Assembly (NCBI RefSeq): GCF_000219215.1
Contig: NC_015726.1
Span: 3,808,937-3,872,936, forward strand
Direction of reading: 5' to 3'
DNA from: Cupriavidus necator N-1
GTDB taxonomy: Bacteria; Pseudomonadota; Gammaproteobacteria; Burkholderiales; Burkholderiaceae
Length of the DNA: 64,000 nucleotides
The position numbers were made by a program, and so were the translations under genes. The notes below the pieces were generated by a model. The model worked only from the letters and a program-made list of their open reading frames with translations. It was not told where the DNA came from and did not search any database. Each line of letters opens with the position of its first letter. The stretch's first letter is position 1. This document shows, in pieces, positions 16,143 through 26,100 of the stretch.

Positions 16143-17999
16143 TCAGCCGTCCAGCCGCTTGCCCAGCGCCGCGCGCACTTCGGCCAGCGCCTGCGGCAGC
16201 CGATGCCGCAGCTTGGTGAACAGCTCGTCATGCAGCGCCAGCTCCTGCTGCCACGCATCGCGATCGATCGAGGTCACCTGCGTGAACTGCGCCGGCGTGA
16301 AGTCCACGCCATTCCAGTTCAGGTCGTCGTAGCGCGGGGTGGTGCCGAACATGTGCTCGGCGCCCTGCCCCTTGCCTTCGACGCGGTCGATCATCCACGA
16401 CAGTACGCGCATGTTCTCGCCAAAGCCCGGCCACACGAAGTTGCCGTCGGCGTCCTTGCGGAACCAGTTGACGCAGTAGATCTTCGGCAGCTTCGCGCCC
16501 GCGGCTTCCAGCTTCTGGCCGAGTTGGAGCCAGTGGCCGAAGTAATCGCTCATGTTGTAGCCGCAGAACGGCAGCATGGCGAACGGGTCGCGGCGCACCA
16601 CGCCTTGCTGGCCGGCGGCTGCGGCGGTGGTTTCCGAACCCATGGTGGCGGCCATGTAGACGCCTTCGGTCCAGTTGCGGGCCTCGGTCACCAGCGGCAC
16701 GGTCGTCGAGCGGCGGCCGCCGAAGATGAACGCATCAATGGGTACGCCGGCCGGGTTGTCCCAGTTCTCGTCGATCGACGGGCACTGCGACGCCGGCGCG
16801 GTGAAGCGGGCGTTCGGGTGCGCTGCCTTGGCGCCGGTGGCCTTGGCGATTTCCGGGGTCCAGTCTTTGCCCTGCCAGTCGACCAGGTGCGCGGGCGCTT
16901 CCTTGGTCATGCCTTCCCACCATACGTCGCCGTCGTCGGTCAGTGCCACGTTGGTGAAGATGACGTTTTCCTTGAGCGTCGCCATCGCGTTGAAGTTGGT
17001 CTTCTCGCTGGTGCCCGGGGCCACGCCGAAGTAGCCGGCTTCCGGGTTGATGGCGTACAGGCGGCCGTCCTGGCCCGGCTTGATCCAGGCGATGTCGTCG
17101 CCGATGGTGGTGACCTTCCAGCCCTCGAAGCCCTTGGGCGGGATCAGCATGGCGAAGTTGGTCTTGCCGCAGGCCGACGGGAAGGCCGCTGCCACGTGGT
17201 ACTTCTTGCCCTCGGGCGAGGTCACGCCCAGGATCAGCATGTGCTCGGCAAGCCAGCCTTCATCGCGGCCCATGGTCGATGCAATGCGCAGCGCGAAGCA
17301 CTTCTTGCCCAGCAGCGCGTTGCCGCCGTAGCCCGAGCCGAACGACCAGATCTCGCGCGTTTCCGGGAAATGGACGATGTACTTGGTCGGGTTGCACGGC
17401 CAGGCCACGTCCTGCTCGCCGGCGGCCAGCGGCTTGCCGACGGTGTGCACGCACGGCACGAACTCGCCGTTGGTGCCCAGGACGTCGTACACCGCGCGGC
17501 CCATGCGCGTCATGATGCGCATATTGACCGCCACGTACGGCGAATCGGACAGTTCCACGCCAATATGGGCGATCGGCGAGCCCAGCGGGCCCATCGAGAA
17601 CGGCACCACGTACAGCGTGCGGCCGCGCATGCAGCCCTCGAACAGGCCGTTCAGCGTCTGGCGCATCTCGGCGGGTTCGGTCCAGTTGTTGGTGGGGCCG
17701 GCGTCTTCCTGCTTTTCGGAGCAGATAAAGGTGCGATCTTCCACCCGCGCCACGTCCGAGGGGTCCGACAGTGCCAGGAAGGAATTCTTGCGCTTGGCCG
17801 GGTTCAGCCGCTTCATGGTGCCAGCGGCGACCATCTGCTCGCACAGGCGGTCATATTCTTCCTGCGAGCCGTCGCACCAATAGATATGGTCGGGCTTGGT
17901 CAGGGCGGCGATTTCAGCGACCCAGGCCACCAGCTTGGGGTGCTTGACCCAGGCCGGCGCATTGACAGGCGCCGTACCTTGCATTGTGGGGTGGTTCAT
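16143..17999 (-). CDS. pckG: Phosphoenolpyruvate carboxykinase (GTP)
   Basis: PckG converts oxaloacetate and GTP to phosphoenolpyruvate, the entry step of gluconeogenesis. From ATG 17999 (MNHPTMQG) it is 618 residues, the normal length of the GTP class. The kinase P-loop with the reactive Cys is FPSACGKTN (about 273-281). Metal and substrate regions are recognisable at [27 protein letters not shown] and [12 protein letters not shown] longer in-frame start (18080) lacks similarity. It is convergent with the two-component genes and close to cstA, which fits a shared role in C3/C4 acid use. A repeated GTCACAC motif lies upstream. Confidence 0.95.
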   Translation of the reverse strand: MNHPTMQGTAPVNAPAWVKHPKLVAWVAEIAALTKPDHIYWCDGSQEEYDRLCEQMVAAGTMKRLNPAKRKNSFLALSDPSDVARVEDRTFICSEKQEDAGPTNNWTEPAEMRQTLNGLFEGCMRGRTLYVVPFSMGPLGSPIAHIGVELSDSPYVAVNMRIMTRMGRAVYDVLGTNGEFVPCVHTVGKPLAAGEQDVAWPCNPTKYIVHFPETREIWSFGSGYGGNALLGKKCFALRIASTMGRDEGWLAEHMLILGVTSPEGKKYHVAAAFPSACGKTNFAMLIPPKGFEGWKVTTIGDDIAWIKPGQDGRLYAINPEAGYFGVAPGTSEKTNFNAMATLKENVIFTNVALTDDGDVWWEGMTKEAPAHLVDWQGKDWTPEIAKATGAKAAHPNARFTAPASQCPSIDENWDNPAGVPIDAFIFGGRRSTTVPLVTEARNWTEGVYMAATMGSETTAAAAGQQGVVRRDPFAMLPFCGYNMSDYFGHWLQLGQKLEAAGAKLPKIYCVNWFRKDADGNFVWPGFGENMRVLSWMIDRVEGKGQGAEHMFGTTPRYDDLNWNGVDFTPAQFTQVTSIDRDAWQQELALHDELFTKLRHRLPQALAEVRAALGKRLDG

Positions 18000-18075
18000 A
18001 CTGCAGACTCCAGATTCGTAAAGGGAAGGAAGGGAAGGAATCCTTGCAAAGCCTGGCCAGCGGGCAGATGGGGCC

Positions 18076-18101
18076 GTCACACCCCCGGAGTGATGTCACA
18101 C
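18076..18101. promoter_or_regulatory. Paired GTCACAC direct repeat upstream of pckG
   Basis: GTCACAC at 18076-18082 and 18095-18101, 19 bases apart (close to two helical turns), lies about 80-100 bases upstream of pckG. It is a possible activator or repressor site. The rest of the 460-base gap 18000-18460 shows no gene. Confidence 0.3.
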
Positions 18102-18460
18102 TCGGATCGACACATCCCGTTACAACTCCGCGGCGGCCCCGTTTATGCAAAAGGTCGCGGCGGTCCCTGCGGCTGCGCTACAGTTGCGCTTCGCGCGCGC
18201 AGGGGTGGCTGCGCGGGCTGGCCGGACTTTGTCCGGGTGCGATCGCGTGACGGGAGCAAGGCTCGACCGACAATCCGCGGCGGCACCGGAACGGGCAAGG
18301 ATACCACTGGCGCACCCCCCTGTTTTTTGCTGTGCAACAATCGCTGCCACCGGCCGGCGTGGGGTTTTTCGATATTTCTCAACAATACTGTTGGCCGGCG
18401 CGCAGCTTGGTGGCCGCGCGCACCAACCGGCACAAGACCGTTAGACAACCAGAGTTGCCG

Positions 18461-19486
18461 ATGAAGATTGCCGTACTCGACGATTACCAGGATGCCGTGC
18501 GCAAGCTGCCTTGCTTCAGCTTGCTGGAGGGGCACGACGTGAAGGTGTTCAACAACACCGTCAAGGGCGTGGGCCAGCTGGCCGCACGCCTGTCAGACGT
18601 CGAAGCCGTGGTGCTGATCCGCGAACGCACTCGCATCACCCGGCAACTGCTGGAAAAACTGCCCAAACTCAAGATCATCAGCCAGACCGGCCGGGTCGGC
18701 GCCGGCCCCGGCAGCCATATCGACCTGGACGCCTGCACCGACCGCGGCGTGGCCGTGCTCGAAGGCGTGGGTTCACCGGTGGCGCCGGCCGAGCTGACCT
18801 GGGCGCTGATCATGGCCGCCCAGCGCCGCATCCCCCAGTATGTCGCCAGCCTGAAGCACGGCGCCTGGCAGCAGTCGGGGCTGAAATCGACGACGATGCC
18901 GCCCAATTTCGGCCTGGGCCAGGTGCTGCGCGGCCAGACCCTGGGGATCTGGGGCTATGGCAAGATCGGCCGGCTGCTGGCTGGCTACGGCCGCGCCTTT
19001 GGCATGAAGGTGCTGGTCTGGGGCCGCGAGGCGTCGCTGGAAGGCGCCCGTGCCGACGGGCTGGGCGTGGCCGAGTCCAAGGAGCAGTTGTTTGCCGACA
19101 GCGATGTGCTGTCGCTGCAGCTGCGCCTGAACGACGACACCCGCGGCATCGTCAAGCAGACTGACCTGACGCGGATGAAGCCCACGGCACTGTTCGTCAA
19201 CACCAGCCGTGCCGAACTGCTGGAAGAGAACGCGCTGGTCACCGCGCTGAACCGCGGCCGCCCGGGCATGGCGGCGATCGACGTGTTCGAGTCCGAGCCG
19301 ATCCTGCAGGGCCACGCGCTGCTGCGCATGGAAAACTGCATCTGCACGCCGCACCTGGGCTATGTGGAGCGCGACAGCTACGAGCTGTACTTCCGCACCG
19401 CGTTCCAGAACATCCTGGACGTGCTGGCCGGCAACCATGACTGCATCGTCAACCCGAAGGCGCTGGCGCCGGTGCTGACGCGCTGA
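18461..19486 (+). CDS. D-2-hydroxyacid dehydrogenase family protein
   Basis: The 341-residue protein belongs to the NAD-dependent D-isomer 2-hydroxyacid dehydrogenases. It has the nucleotide-binding motif LGIWGYGKIG with the Rossmann glycines, the KIISQTGRVGAG substrate loop, the catalytic Arg in FVNTSRAELL and the His in CTPHLGYVER. Known relatives reduce 2-keto acids or oxidise 3-phosphoglycerate, but residues deciding specificity cannot be read here. The start is ATG 18461 (MKIAVLDDYQDAV), which fits family N-termini. It stands alone between pckG and an MFS gene and is followed by a hairpin terminator. Confidence 0.88.
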   Translation: MKIAVLDDYQDAVRKLPCFSLLEGHDVKVFNNTVKGVGQLAARLSDVEAVVLIRERTRITRQLLEKLPKLKIISQTGRVGAGPGSHIDLDACTDRGVAVLEGVGSPVAPAELTWALIMAAQRRIPQYVASLKHGAWQQSGLKSTTMPPNFGLGQVLRGQTLGIWGYGKIGRLLAGYGRAFGMKVLVWGREASLEGARADGLGVAESKEQLFADSDVLSLQLRLNDDTRGIVKQTDLTRMKPTALFVNTSRAELLEENALVTALNRGRPGMAAIDVFESEPILQGHALLRMENCICTPHLGYVERDSYELYFRTAFQNILDVLAGNHDCIVNPKALAPVLTR

Positions 19487-19529
19487 GTCACCAGCGGCCG
19501 GATTCCCTCCGGACAGCCCGCCCCGATAT

Positions 19530-19566
19530 CACCCCTGTTCCGCCATGCGGGACAGGGGTGTTTCAC
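19530..19566 (+). terminator. Terminator after the hydroxyacid dehydrogenase gene
   Basis: CACCCCTGT-TCCGC...GCGGGACAGGGGTG stem followed by TTT, about 45 bases past the stop. It lies upstream of ATG 19713, arguing against a longer MFS reading frame. Confidence 0.65.
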
Positions 19567-19712
19567 ATCTGGCCGGGCATTTCCTCCGGGAAACGCGATT
19601 TCCACGAAACCGCTACACTCCGGACTTCCCTTACCGCCCGGTCAGTCAGCCCGCGGCAGCCCAGACAACAACAAGGCGCCCTCCTGCGCCACCCCCTATT
19701 CCCAAGGCCGGC

Positions 19713-20885
19713 ATGGACCCCAGGCTAGTGACGCTCTGCGTCGGCAATTTCGTCATTGGCACCGGTGCGATGATCGTTACCGGCATGTTGAACGACATTG
19801 CCGCCGATTTCGGGCTGGGCGCGGCCAGCGCCGGGCAGCTGATCTCGGTGTTTGCGCTGGCCACCTGCATTGGCGCACCGCTGTTCGCCACGCTGGGCTC
19901 GCGCATCGACCGACGGCTGCTGCTGGCCGGGTCGCTGCTGGTCTATGGGGTGATGCACCTGGCCGCCGCGTTCGCGCCCAGCTTTGCGGCGCTGATGGCG
20001 ATCCGCTTCCTGACCGCGATCGGCGCGGCCATCTATACGCCCCAGACCGCCGCCACGCTGCCGCTGCTGGTCAACGCGCAGACGCGCGGGCGCGCCATCA
20101 GCTTCGTGTTTCTTGGCTGGAGCATCGCCAGCGTGGTGGGCGTACCGCTGGGCACGTGGATTTCCAGCACGCTGGGCTGGCGCGTCAGCATGGCGCTGGT
20201 CGGTGCCCTGGCGCTGCTGGTGTCGGCGGCGGTCTGGCGCGCGCTGCCGCGCGGGCTGATCGTGCCGCCGGCCGGGCGCGAGGCCTGGGGCGCGGTGCTG
20301 CGCCACAAGCCGATCATGCTGGTGGTGCTGACCACCATGATCTCGTCGGCGGGCATGTTCACCGTGTTTACCTATATCGCCCCGCTGATGCGCGATGTGT
20401 ACGGCATCAGCGGCGGCGCGCTTAGCCTGATGTTCCTGGCCTACGGCGCCTGCGGCGTGTTCGGCAATGCCATGGCGGCGTCGCGCATGGACCGGGTCAC
20501 GCCCAGCCGGATCGTGCAGGTCACGCTGCTGACCTCGATCACGGCCATGGTGCTGTGGCCGCTGGCCGGGCTGGGCAGCGTGGCGCTGGTGCTGCTGTTC
20601 ATGCTGTGGGGCGTGGGCGGGTTTGCCACCAACAGCGCGCAGCAGGCGCGGCTGGTGCTGCTGGCGCCTGAGCGGGCATCGGTGTCGATCTCGCTGAATT
20701 CTTCGTCGATCTACCTGGGCCAGGCGGCCGGCGCCATGGCCGGGGCTGCCATCTATACGCTGGCCGGCGCCGATACGCTGCACTGGGGTGCGGCGGCGCT
20801 GATGCTGGTGGCGCTGGCGGTATCGCAGCGCGCCCGGGCGCTGGGCTGCCAGTGGCAGCGGCCGCAGGCGGCGCAGCAGGCGTGA
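19713..20885 (+). CDS. MFS transporter (DHA1-like, 12 TM)
   Basis: The 390-residue inner-membrane protein has about 12 hydrophobic segments and the MFS cytoplasmic loop motif between TM2 and TM3 (FATLGSRIDRRLLLAGS). It resembles the AraJ/DHA1 drug-or-sugar exporters; the substrate is unknown. ATG 19713 is preferred because the upstream in-frame extension is proline/threonine-rich and overlaps the terminator at 19530-19566. It is followed by 138 bases without a gene and then the MOSC gene on the same strand. Confidence 0.87.
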   Translation: MDPRLVTLCVGNFVIGTGAMIVTGMLNDIAADFGLGAASAGQLISVFALATCIGAPLFATLGSRIDRRLLLAGSLLVYGVMHLAAAFAPSFAALMAIRFLTAIGAAIYTPQTAATLPLLVNAQTRGRAISFVFLGWSIASVVGVPLGTWISSTLGWRVSMALVGALALLVSAAVWRALPRGLIVPPAGREAWGAVLRHKPIMLVVLTTMISSAGMFTVFTYIAPLMRDVYGISGGALSLMFLAYGACGVFGNAMAASRMDRVTPSRIVQVTLLTSITAMVLWPLAGLGSVALVLLFMLWGVGGFATNSAQQARLVLLAPERASVSISLNSSSIYLGQAAGAMAGAAIYTLAGADTLHWGAAALMLVALAVSQRARALGCQWQRPQAAQQA

Positions 20886-20950
20886 TGCCCGGCTGAACCC
20901 CGAGGCGGCTCCCCGCCGCCGGGTTCCTTGTGAGGGACCGCACCAAGCAC

Positions 20951-21018
20951 TTGTCCACAGTGTTATCCGCCCCGTTATCCTCAGGCATATCCGCAGCTTA
21001 TCCACAGCCCTTTCCACA
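20951..21018 (+). repeat. Phased array of six DnaA-box-like 9-mers
   Basis: Six same-strand 9-mers begin at 20951, 20963, 20975, 20987, 20998 and 21010, a period of about 12 bases: TTGTCCACA, TTATCCGCC, TTATCCTCA, ATATCCGCA, TTATCCACA (the perfect DnaA box) and CTTTCCACA. It ends 5 bases before ATG 21024 and is about 43 kb from the dnaA-side origin. Confidence 0.6.
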
Positions 21019-21023
21019 ACCGG

Positions 21024-21689
21024 ATGAACAACCACGAAGCGGGGGCGCACGTGAGCGAATCCAGACCTCGGCCGGGCCTTGCGCGTGTGCTGGCGGTCAG
21101 CATGGCCAAGGCCATCCCGCTGGTGGTGGCCGGGGCGGGCACCGAGGCGGTGGTGCTGTCGGGCATTCGCAAGCACCCTGTCAGCACCCTGCTGCACCCG
21201 TTGCGGGTACAGGTGCTGCCGCTGGGCCTGGCCGGCGACGAACAGGGCGACCTGACCGTGCACGGCGGCCTGGACAAGGCGGTCTACGCCTATCCTTTCG
21301 AGCACTACCCGTGGTGGAATGCGCGCCGCCGCGCCTGCGGGCAGCCCGAGTCAGGCCCACCGTTGCCGTTTGGCGCCATGGGCGAGAACCTGACCCTGGA
21401 GGGGCTGCTTGAATCCCAACTCTGGATCGGCGACCTGGTGCGCGTGGGCACGGCCCTGCTGCGGGTGGAGTCGCCGCGCAAGCCCTGCTACAAGTTCAAC
21501 GCCGCGCTGGGCTACCGCCACGCGGTGCGCGACATGATCCAGAGCGGCTACTCCGGGGTCTACCTGAGCGTGGTGCTGAAGGGAGAAGTGCGCGCCGGCG
21601 ATGTTGTGGTTGTGCAGGCCGGGCCACGCGAACTGTCGGTGGACAGCGTTAATCAGTGGCGCCGCGATGGCCGGCGGCAGCTTTTCTGA
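21024..21689 (+). CDS. MOSC domain-containing protein (YiiM-like)
   Basis: The 221-residue protein has a MOSC (molybdenum cofactor sulfurase C-terminal) domain. Recognisable segments are LGLAGDEQGDLTVHGGLDKA, FEHYPWW, FGAMGENLTLEG, IGDLVRVGTALL and PRKPCYKFN, whose Cys is the conserved Cys of the family. MOSC proteins such as YiiM and YcbX bind molybdenum cofactor and reduce N-hydroxylated bases. The start is uncertain: ATG 21024 sits directly behind the DnaA-box-like array, while GTG 21051 and ATG 21102 also precede the domain. No cofactor genes are adjacent. Confidence 0.87.
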   Translation: MNNHEAGAHVSESRPRPGLARVLAVSMAKAIPLVVAGAGTEAVVLSGIRKHPVSTLLHPLRVQVLPLGLAGDEQGDLTVHGGLDKAVYAYPFEHYPWWNARRRACGQPESGPPLPFGAMGENLTLEGLLESQLWIGDLVRVGTALLRVESPRKPCYKFNAALGYRHAVRDMIQSGYSGVYLSVVLKGEVRAGDVVVVQAGPRELSVDSVNQWRRDGRRQLF

Positions 21690-21948
21690 TAATGTTTGTC
21701 TAACCATACAAGCGCCCCGCTACACACATCTCCGGCTTCCCCTGTGGCCCGGACGGCGTTTGCCGGCGCCGGGCATTACCAGACCCTTGCAACCCTGTAA
21801 CGGACTGTAATACGCGGCGCTGGCTCCGGCGGGCGAAGCGCGGTATCAGTAGAGTCTTTGCGCGACACGCACCGGCAACATCTGGACACAACCAGCCGGG
21901 CGATCACGGGGAGTGGCGCGAAGACGCGGTGCAGAGGGTCCACACAAT

Positions 21949-23187
21949 ATGAAATCTGACAGGATCGACCAGCCCAAGGGCTTCGTCGACAGCAACTGGA
22001 GGGCGGCCACCGGAACCGGGCGCGGCCGCGTGTCGCCGTGGGCGGTGGTGGCCGTGCTGCTGGTCATTGCCGGGCTGGGCTGGTTTGCGTGGCGTACCTG
22101 GTTCGCGCCCAAGCCGGCGCCCAAGGCGCCGGCAGCCGTGGTGGTGTCCACCGCGCGCGTGCAGCAGGGCGACGTGCCGCTGCAGGTCACGGCCAACGGC
22201 AATGTCACCGCGCTGTCCACCGTCGAGGTGCGCCCGCAGGTGTCCAGCACCGTGCGCACCGTCCATATCAAGGAAGGCCAGACGGTCAAGCCGGGCGACC
22301 TGCTGTTCTCGCTCGATACCCGCATGGACGAGGCCAACCTGGCCAAGGCGCAGGCCCAGTTGCTGCGCGACCAGGCTGACCTGGCCGATGCCCGCCGCAC
22401 GCTCGCGCGCAGCCAGGAGCTGCTGCAGCGCAACTTCATCTCCAAGAGCGCGGTCGACACGGCCCAGGCCAAGGTGGATGGCTTTGCCGCCACCGTGCGC
22501 GCCGACCAGGCCGCCATCGACGCCAGCCGCGTGGCGGTCAGCTACGGCGCCATCCGCGCCACCATCAGCGGCCGCACCGGCGTGATCAACGCCTTCCCGG
22601 GTTCGCTGGTGCTGCCCAACAGCACCCAGCCGATGGTCATCATTGCCCAGGTGCAGCCTATCGCCGTCACTTTCAGCCTGCCCGAGCGGCAACTGGGCGC
22701 GCTGCGCGAGGCGCTGCACGCGGGCCCGGTGCAGGTCACCGCGCTGCCCAACGACGGCAGCAAGACGCCGGTGACCGGCAGGATCACCTTTGTGGATAAC
22801 ACCGTCGATCCGCAGTACGGCACCATCCGCGTCAAGGCGCAGTTCGACAATGAAGAGCAGCGGCTGTGGCCGGGCACCTATGCCAACGTCAACGCCGTGG
22901 TGCAGACCCTCAAGGGCGCGCTGTCGGTGCCGCCGCAGGCGGTGGTGACCGGCCCGGAAGGCCGCTTTGTCTATGTGGTCCAGCCCGACAGCAAGGTCGC
23001 GCGCGTGTCGGTGCAGGTGGTGACCACCACGGCCGCCGCCGCTGTGGTCGAGGGCGTGCAGCCCGGCGCCCGCGTGGTGGTGGAGGGCACGCAGAACCTG
23101 CGCCCCGGCGCGCTGGTGCGCGAAGCCCCGGCCGCCGGTGCCTCGGCCGCCGCCGCCCGCCCGGCCAGCGCCACCGCGGGGCACTGA
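21949..23187 (+). CDS. RND efflux membrane fusion protein (MdtA-like)
   Basis: This 412-residue periplasmic adaptor is anchored by one N-terminal TM (about 23-45). It has the lipoyl/barrel-sandwich halves (VSSTVRTVHIKEGQTVKPGD and YGAIRATISGRTG), an alpha-hairpin between them (about 125-205), and beta-barrel and membrane-proximal domains. It should link the RND pump encoded 3 bases downstream to an outer-membrane channel. MSDR-type start ATG 21949 is chosen; an in-frame start at 21913 adds only a basic leader. The C-terminus is an Ala-rich tail. No outer-membrane gene is adjacent. Confidence 0.9.
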   Translation: MKSDRIDQPKGFVDSNWRAATGTGRGRVSPWAVVAVLLVIAGLGWFAWRTWFAPKPAPKAPAAVVVSTARVQQGDVPLQVTANGNVTALSTVEVRPQVSSTVRTVHIKEGQTVKPGDLLFSLDTRMDEANLAKAQAQLLRDQADLADARRTLARSQELLQRNFISKSAVDTAQAKVDGFAATVRADQAAIDASRVAVSYGAIRATISGRTGVINAFPGSLVLPNSTQPMVIIAQVQPIAVTFSLPERQLGALREALHAGPVQVTALPNDGSKTPVTGRITFVDNTVDPQYGTIRVKAQFDNEEQRLWPGTYANVNAVVQTLKGALSVPPQAVVTGPEGRFVYVVQPDSKVARVSVQVVTTTAAAAVVEGVQPGARVVVEGTQNLRPGALVREAPAAGASAAAARPASATAGH

Positions 23188-23190
23188 GCC

Positions 23191-26100
23191 ATGACGCTGT
23201 CTGAACTCTGCATCCGCCGTCCGGTGATGACGGTGCTGCTGTGCCTGGCCGTGGTGGTCACCGGCATCGTGCTGTACCCGACCATCCCCATCGCCGCGCT
23301 GCCCAGCTTCAATTCGCCGGTGATCCAGGTCACCGCGACCCTGCCCGGGGCCAGCCCCGAGACCATGGCGGCATCGGTCGCCACGCAGCTGGAAAAGCAG
23401 TTTGCGACGATCCCGGGCGTGTCGGTGATCAGCTCGTCGAACACGCTCGGCAACTCCAGCATCACCATTGAATTCAACAACGACCGCGATATCGACGACG
23501 CGGCCGTCGACGTGCAGGCGGCGCTGTTCCGCGCCCAGCGCTCGCTGCCGATCGAGATGACGGTGCCGCCGTCGTACCGCAAGGTCAACCCGGCCGATGC
23601 GCCGGTGCTGCTGCTGGCGATCAACTCGCCGGCGATGAGCCTGGCGGACCTGAACGCCTTCGGCGACAACCTGATCTCGCCCACGCTGGCCACGCTGCCG
23701 GGGGTGGCGCAGGTGCAGATCTTCGGGCAGAAGCGCTTTGCGGTGCGCGTGCGCGCGCACCCGGATGCGCTCGCCGCGCGCGGGCTGACGCTGGACGAGC
23801 TGGCCACGGCGCTGAACCGCGCCAACGCCAACACGCCGGTGGGCACGCTCGACAGCGCGCGCCAGACCCTGACCATCCAGGCCAACCGGCAGCTGACCAG
23901 CGCCGACGCCTTCCGCAACATCATCGTCGCCAGCCAGCCCAACGGCGCGCTGGTGCGGCTGTCCGACGTGGCCGAGATCGAGGACAGCGTCGAGACCATC
24001 AAGACTGGCAGCTGGCTCAACAACGAGCGCTCGATCGTGCTGGCGGTGCTGCGCCAGCCCGACGCCAACACCGTGGCGGTGGTCGATGCCATCAAGGCCG
24101 CCCTGCCCCGCCTGATCGCGCAGATGCCGGGCTCGGTCAATGTCGCGGTGGTCAACGACCGCTCGAACTCGATCCGCGAATCGATCCACGACGTGCAGTT
24201 CACGCTGGCGCTGACGGTGGCGCTGGTGGTGATGGTGATCTTCCTGTTCCTGCGCCGCGCCGCCGCCACGCTGATCCCCACGGTGTCACTGCCGATCTCG
24301 CTGATCGGCACGGTGGCGCTGATGAAGGCGTTTGGCTACAGCCTGGACAACGTCTCGCTGCTGGCCATCACGCTGGCGGTGGGCCTGGTGGTGGACGACG
24401 CCATCGTCATGCTCGAGAACATCGTGCGCCATATCGAGGACGGCGTGGCGCCGCTCAAGGCCGCGCTGGTGGGTTCGCGCGAGATGGGCTTCACCATCCT
24501 GTCGATCTCGATCTCGCTGGTGGCGGTGTTTATCCCGATCTTCTTCATGCCGGGCGTGATCGGGCTGTTGTTCCATGAGTTCGCGGCGGTGGTGTCGCTG
24601 GCGATCCTGGTGTCGGCGCTGGTGTCGCTGACGCTGATCCCGATGCTGTGCGCACGTTTCCTGTCGGCCGAGAACGTGCCGGTGGATGAATCGCACCATG
24701 CCTACGGCGACCACGTGCCAGCGCAGCCCGCCATCGCGCAGAAGCAGACCTTCGGCATGCGCTCCACGCAGTGGTTCGAGAACCTGTTCGAGTTCACGCT
24801 GCACCGCTATGCGCGCGGGCTGGACTGGTGCCTGACACATCGCCGCACCGTGCTGGCGGTCGCAGGGCTGACGTTCGTGCTGACCGCGGTGCTGTTCGTC
24901 ACCATTCCCAAGGGCTTCTTCCCCGAGGAAGACATCGGCCAGATCCGCGTCAACGCCGAAGGCCCGCAGGACATCTCCTTCGACGCCATGGCCGAGCGCC
25001 TGCGCGACGCCGCCGAGCGCATGCGCGCCAACCCCGCGGTCAAGAGCATCGTGGTCGCCATCGGCGGCGGCCCGTCGCCGGCCATCAACACCGGGCGCAT
25101 GTTTGTCGAACTGAAGCCGCGTGGCGAACGTGAGGTCATGCCCAGGGTGATCGAGTCGCTGCGGCGCGATGTTGCCGGGGTGCCGGGGCTGGCGGTGTAC
25201 TTTGCGCCGGTGCAGAACCTGCAACTGGGCGGGCGCCAGAGCAAGAGCCGCTACCAGTACACATTGCAGAGTGTGAAGGCCGGCCAGCTGCAGGACTCCT
25301 CCGACAAGCTGATGGCGAAGATGCGCGCCGATCCGATCTTCCGCGACGTCACCAGCGATTCGCAGCAGTCCGGCCTGGAGGCGCACCTGTCGATCGACCG
25401 CGACAAGGCCAATGCGCTCGGCGTGCAGATGCAGGACGTGCGCACCGCGCTTTATTCCGCTTTCGGCGAGCGGCAGGTGTCGACCATCTACACGCCGATC
25501 GACAACTACTACGTGATCCTGCAGGCGGCCGATGTCGACCGCACCGACGAGAGCGCGTTCTCCAAGCTCTATGTGCGCAGCAAGACCGGCCAGATGGTGC
25601 CGATCTCCGCCTTCGCCACCACCGAGCGCCGGGTCGGGCCGATTGCCGTCAACCACCAGGGACAGCTGCCTTCGGTGACGGTGTCGTTCAACCTGGCACC
25701 GGGCGCGGCGCTGGGCGATGCTTCGGCGCGCATCGACCGCTACCGGCAGGAGATCGCCATGCCCAGCTCGATCTTCACCAGCTGGGGCGGCGACGCGGCA
25801 GTGTTCCAGTCGTCGCAGACCACGCAGATCGTGCTGCTGGTTGCGGCCATCGCGGTGATCTACACGCTGCTGGGCGTGCTGTATGAAAGCTATATCCACC
25901 CGCTGACCATCCTGGCGGGTTTGCCCTCGGCGGCGGTGGGCGCGTTGCTGACCTTGTTTATCTTCAACGTGGAGCTGTCGCTGATCGCGGTGATCGGCGT
26001 GCTGATGCTGATCGGCATCGTCAAGAAGAACGCCATCATGATGATCGACTTCGCGCTGGCCGCGCAGCGTGAACAGGGCATGCCGCCGGCCAAGGCGATC

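Noticed and set aside
16203..18464. 753-codon plus-strand frame opposite pckG
   Set aside because: Antisense shadow; no recognisable protein features.
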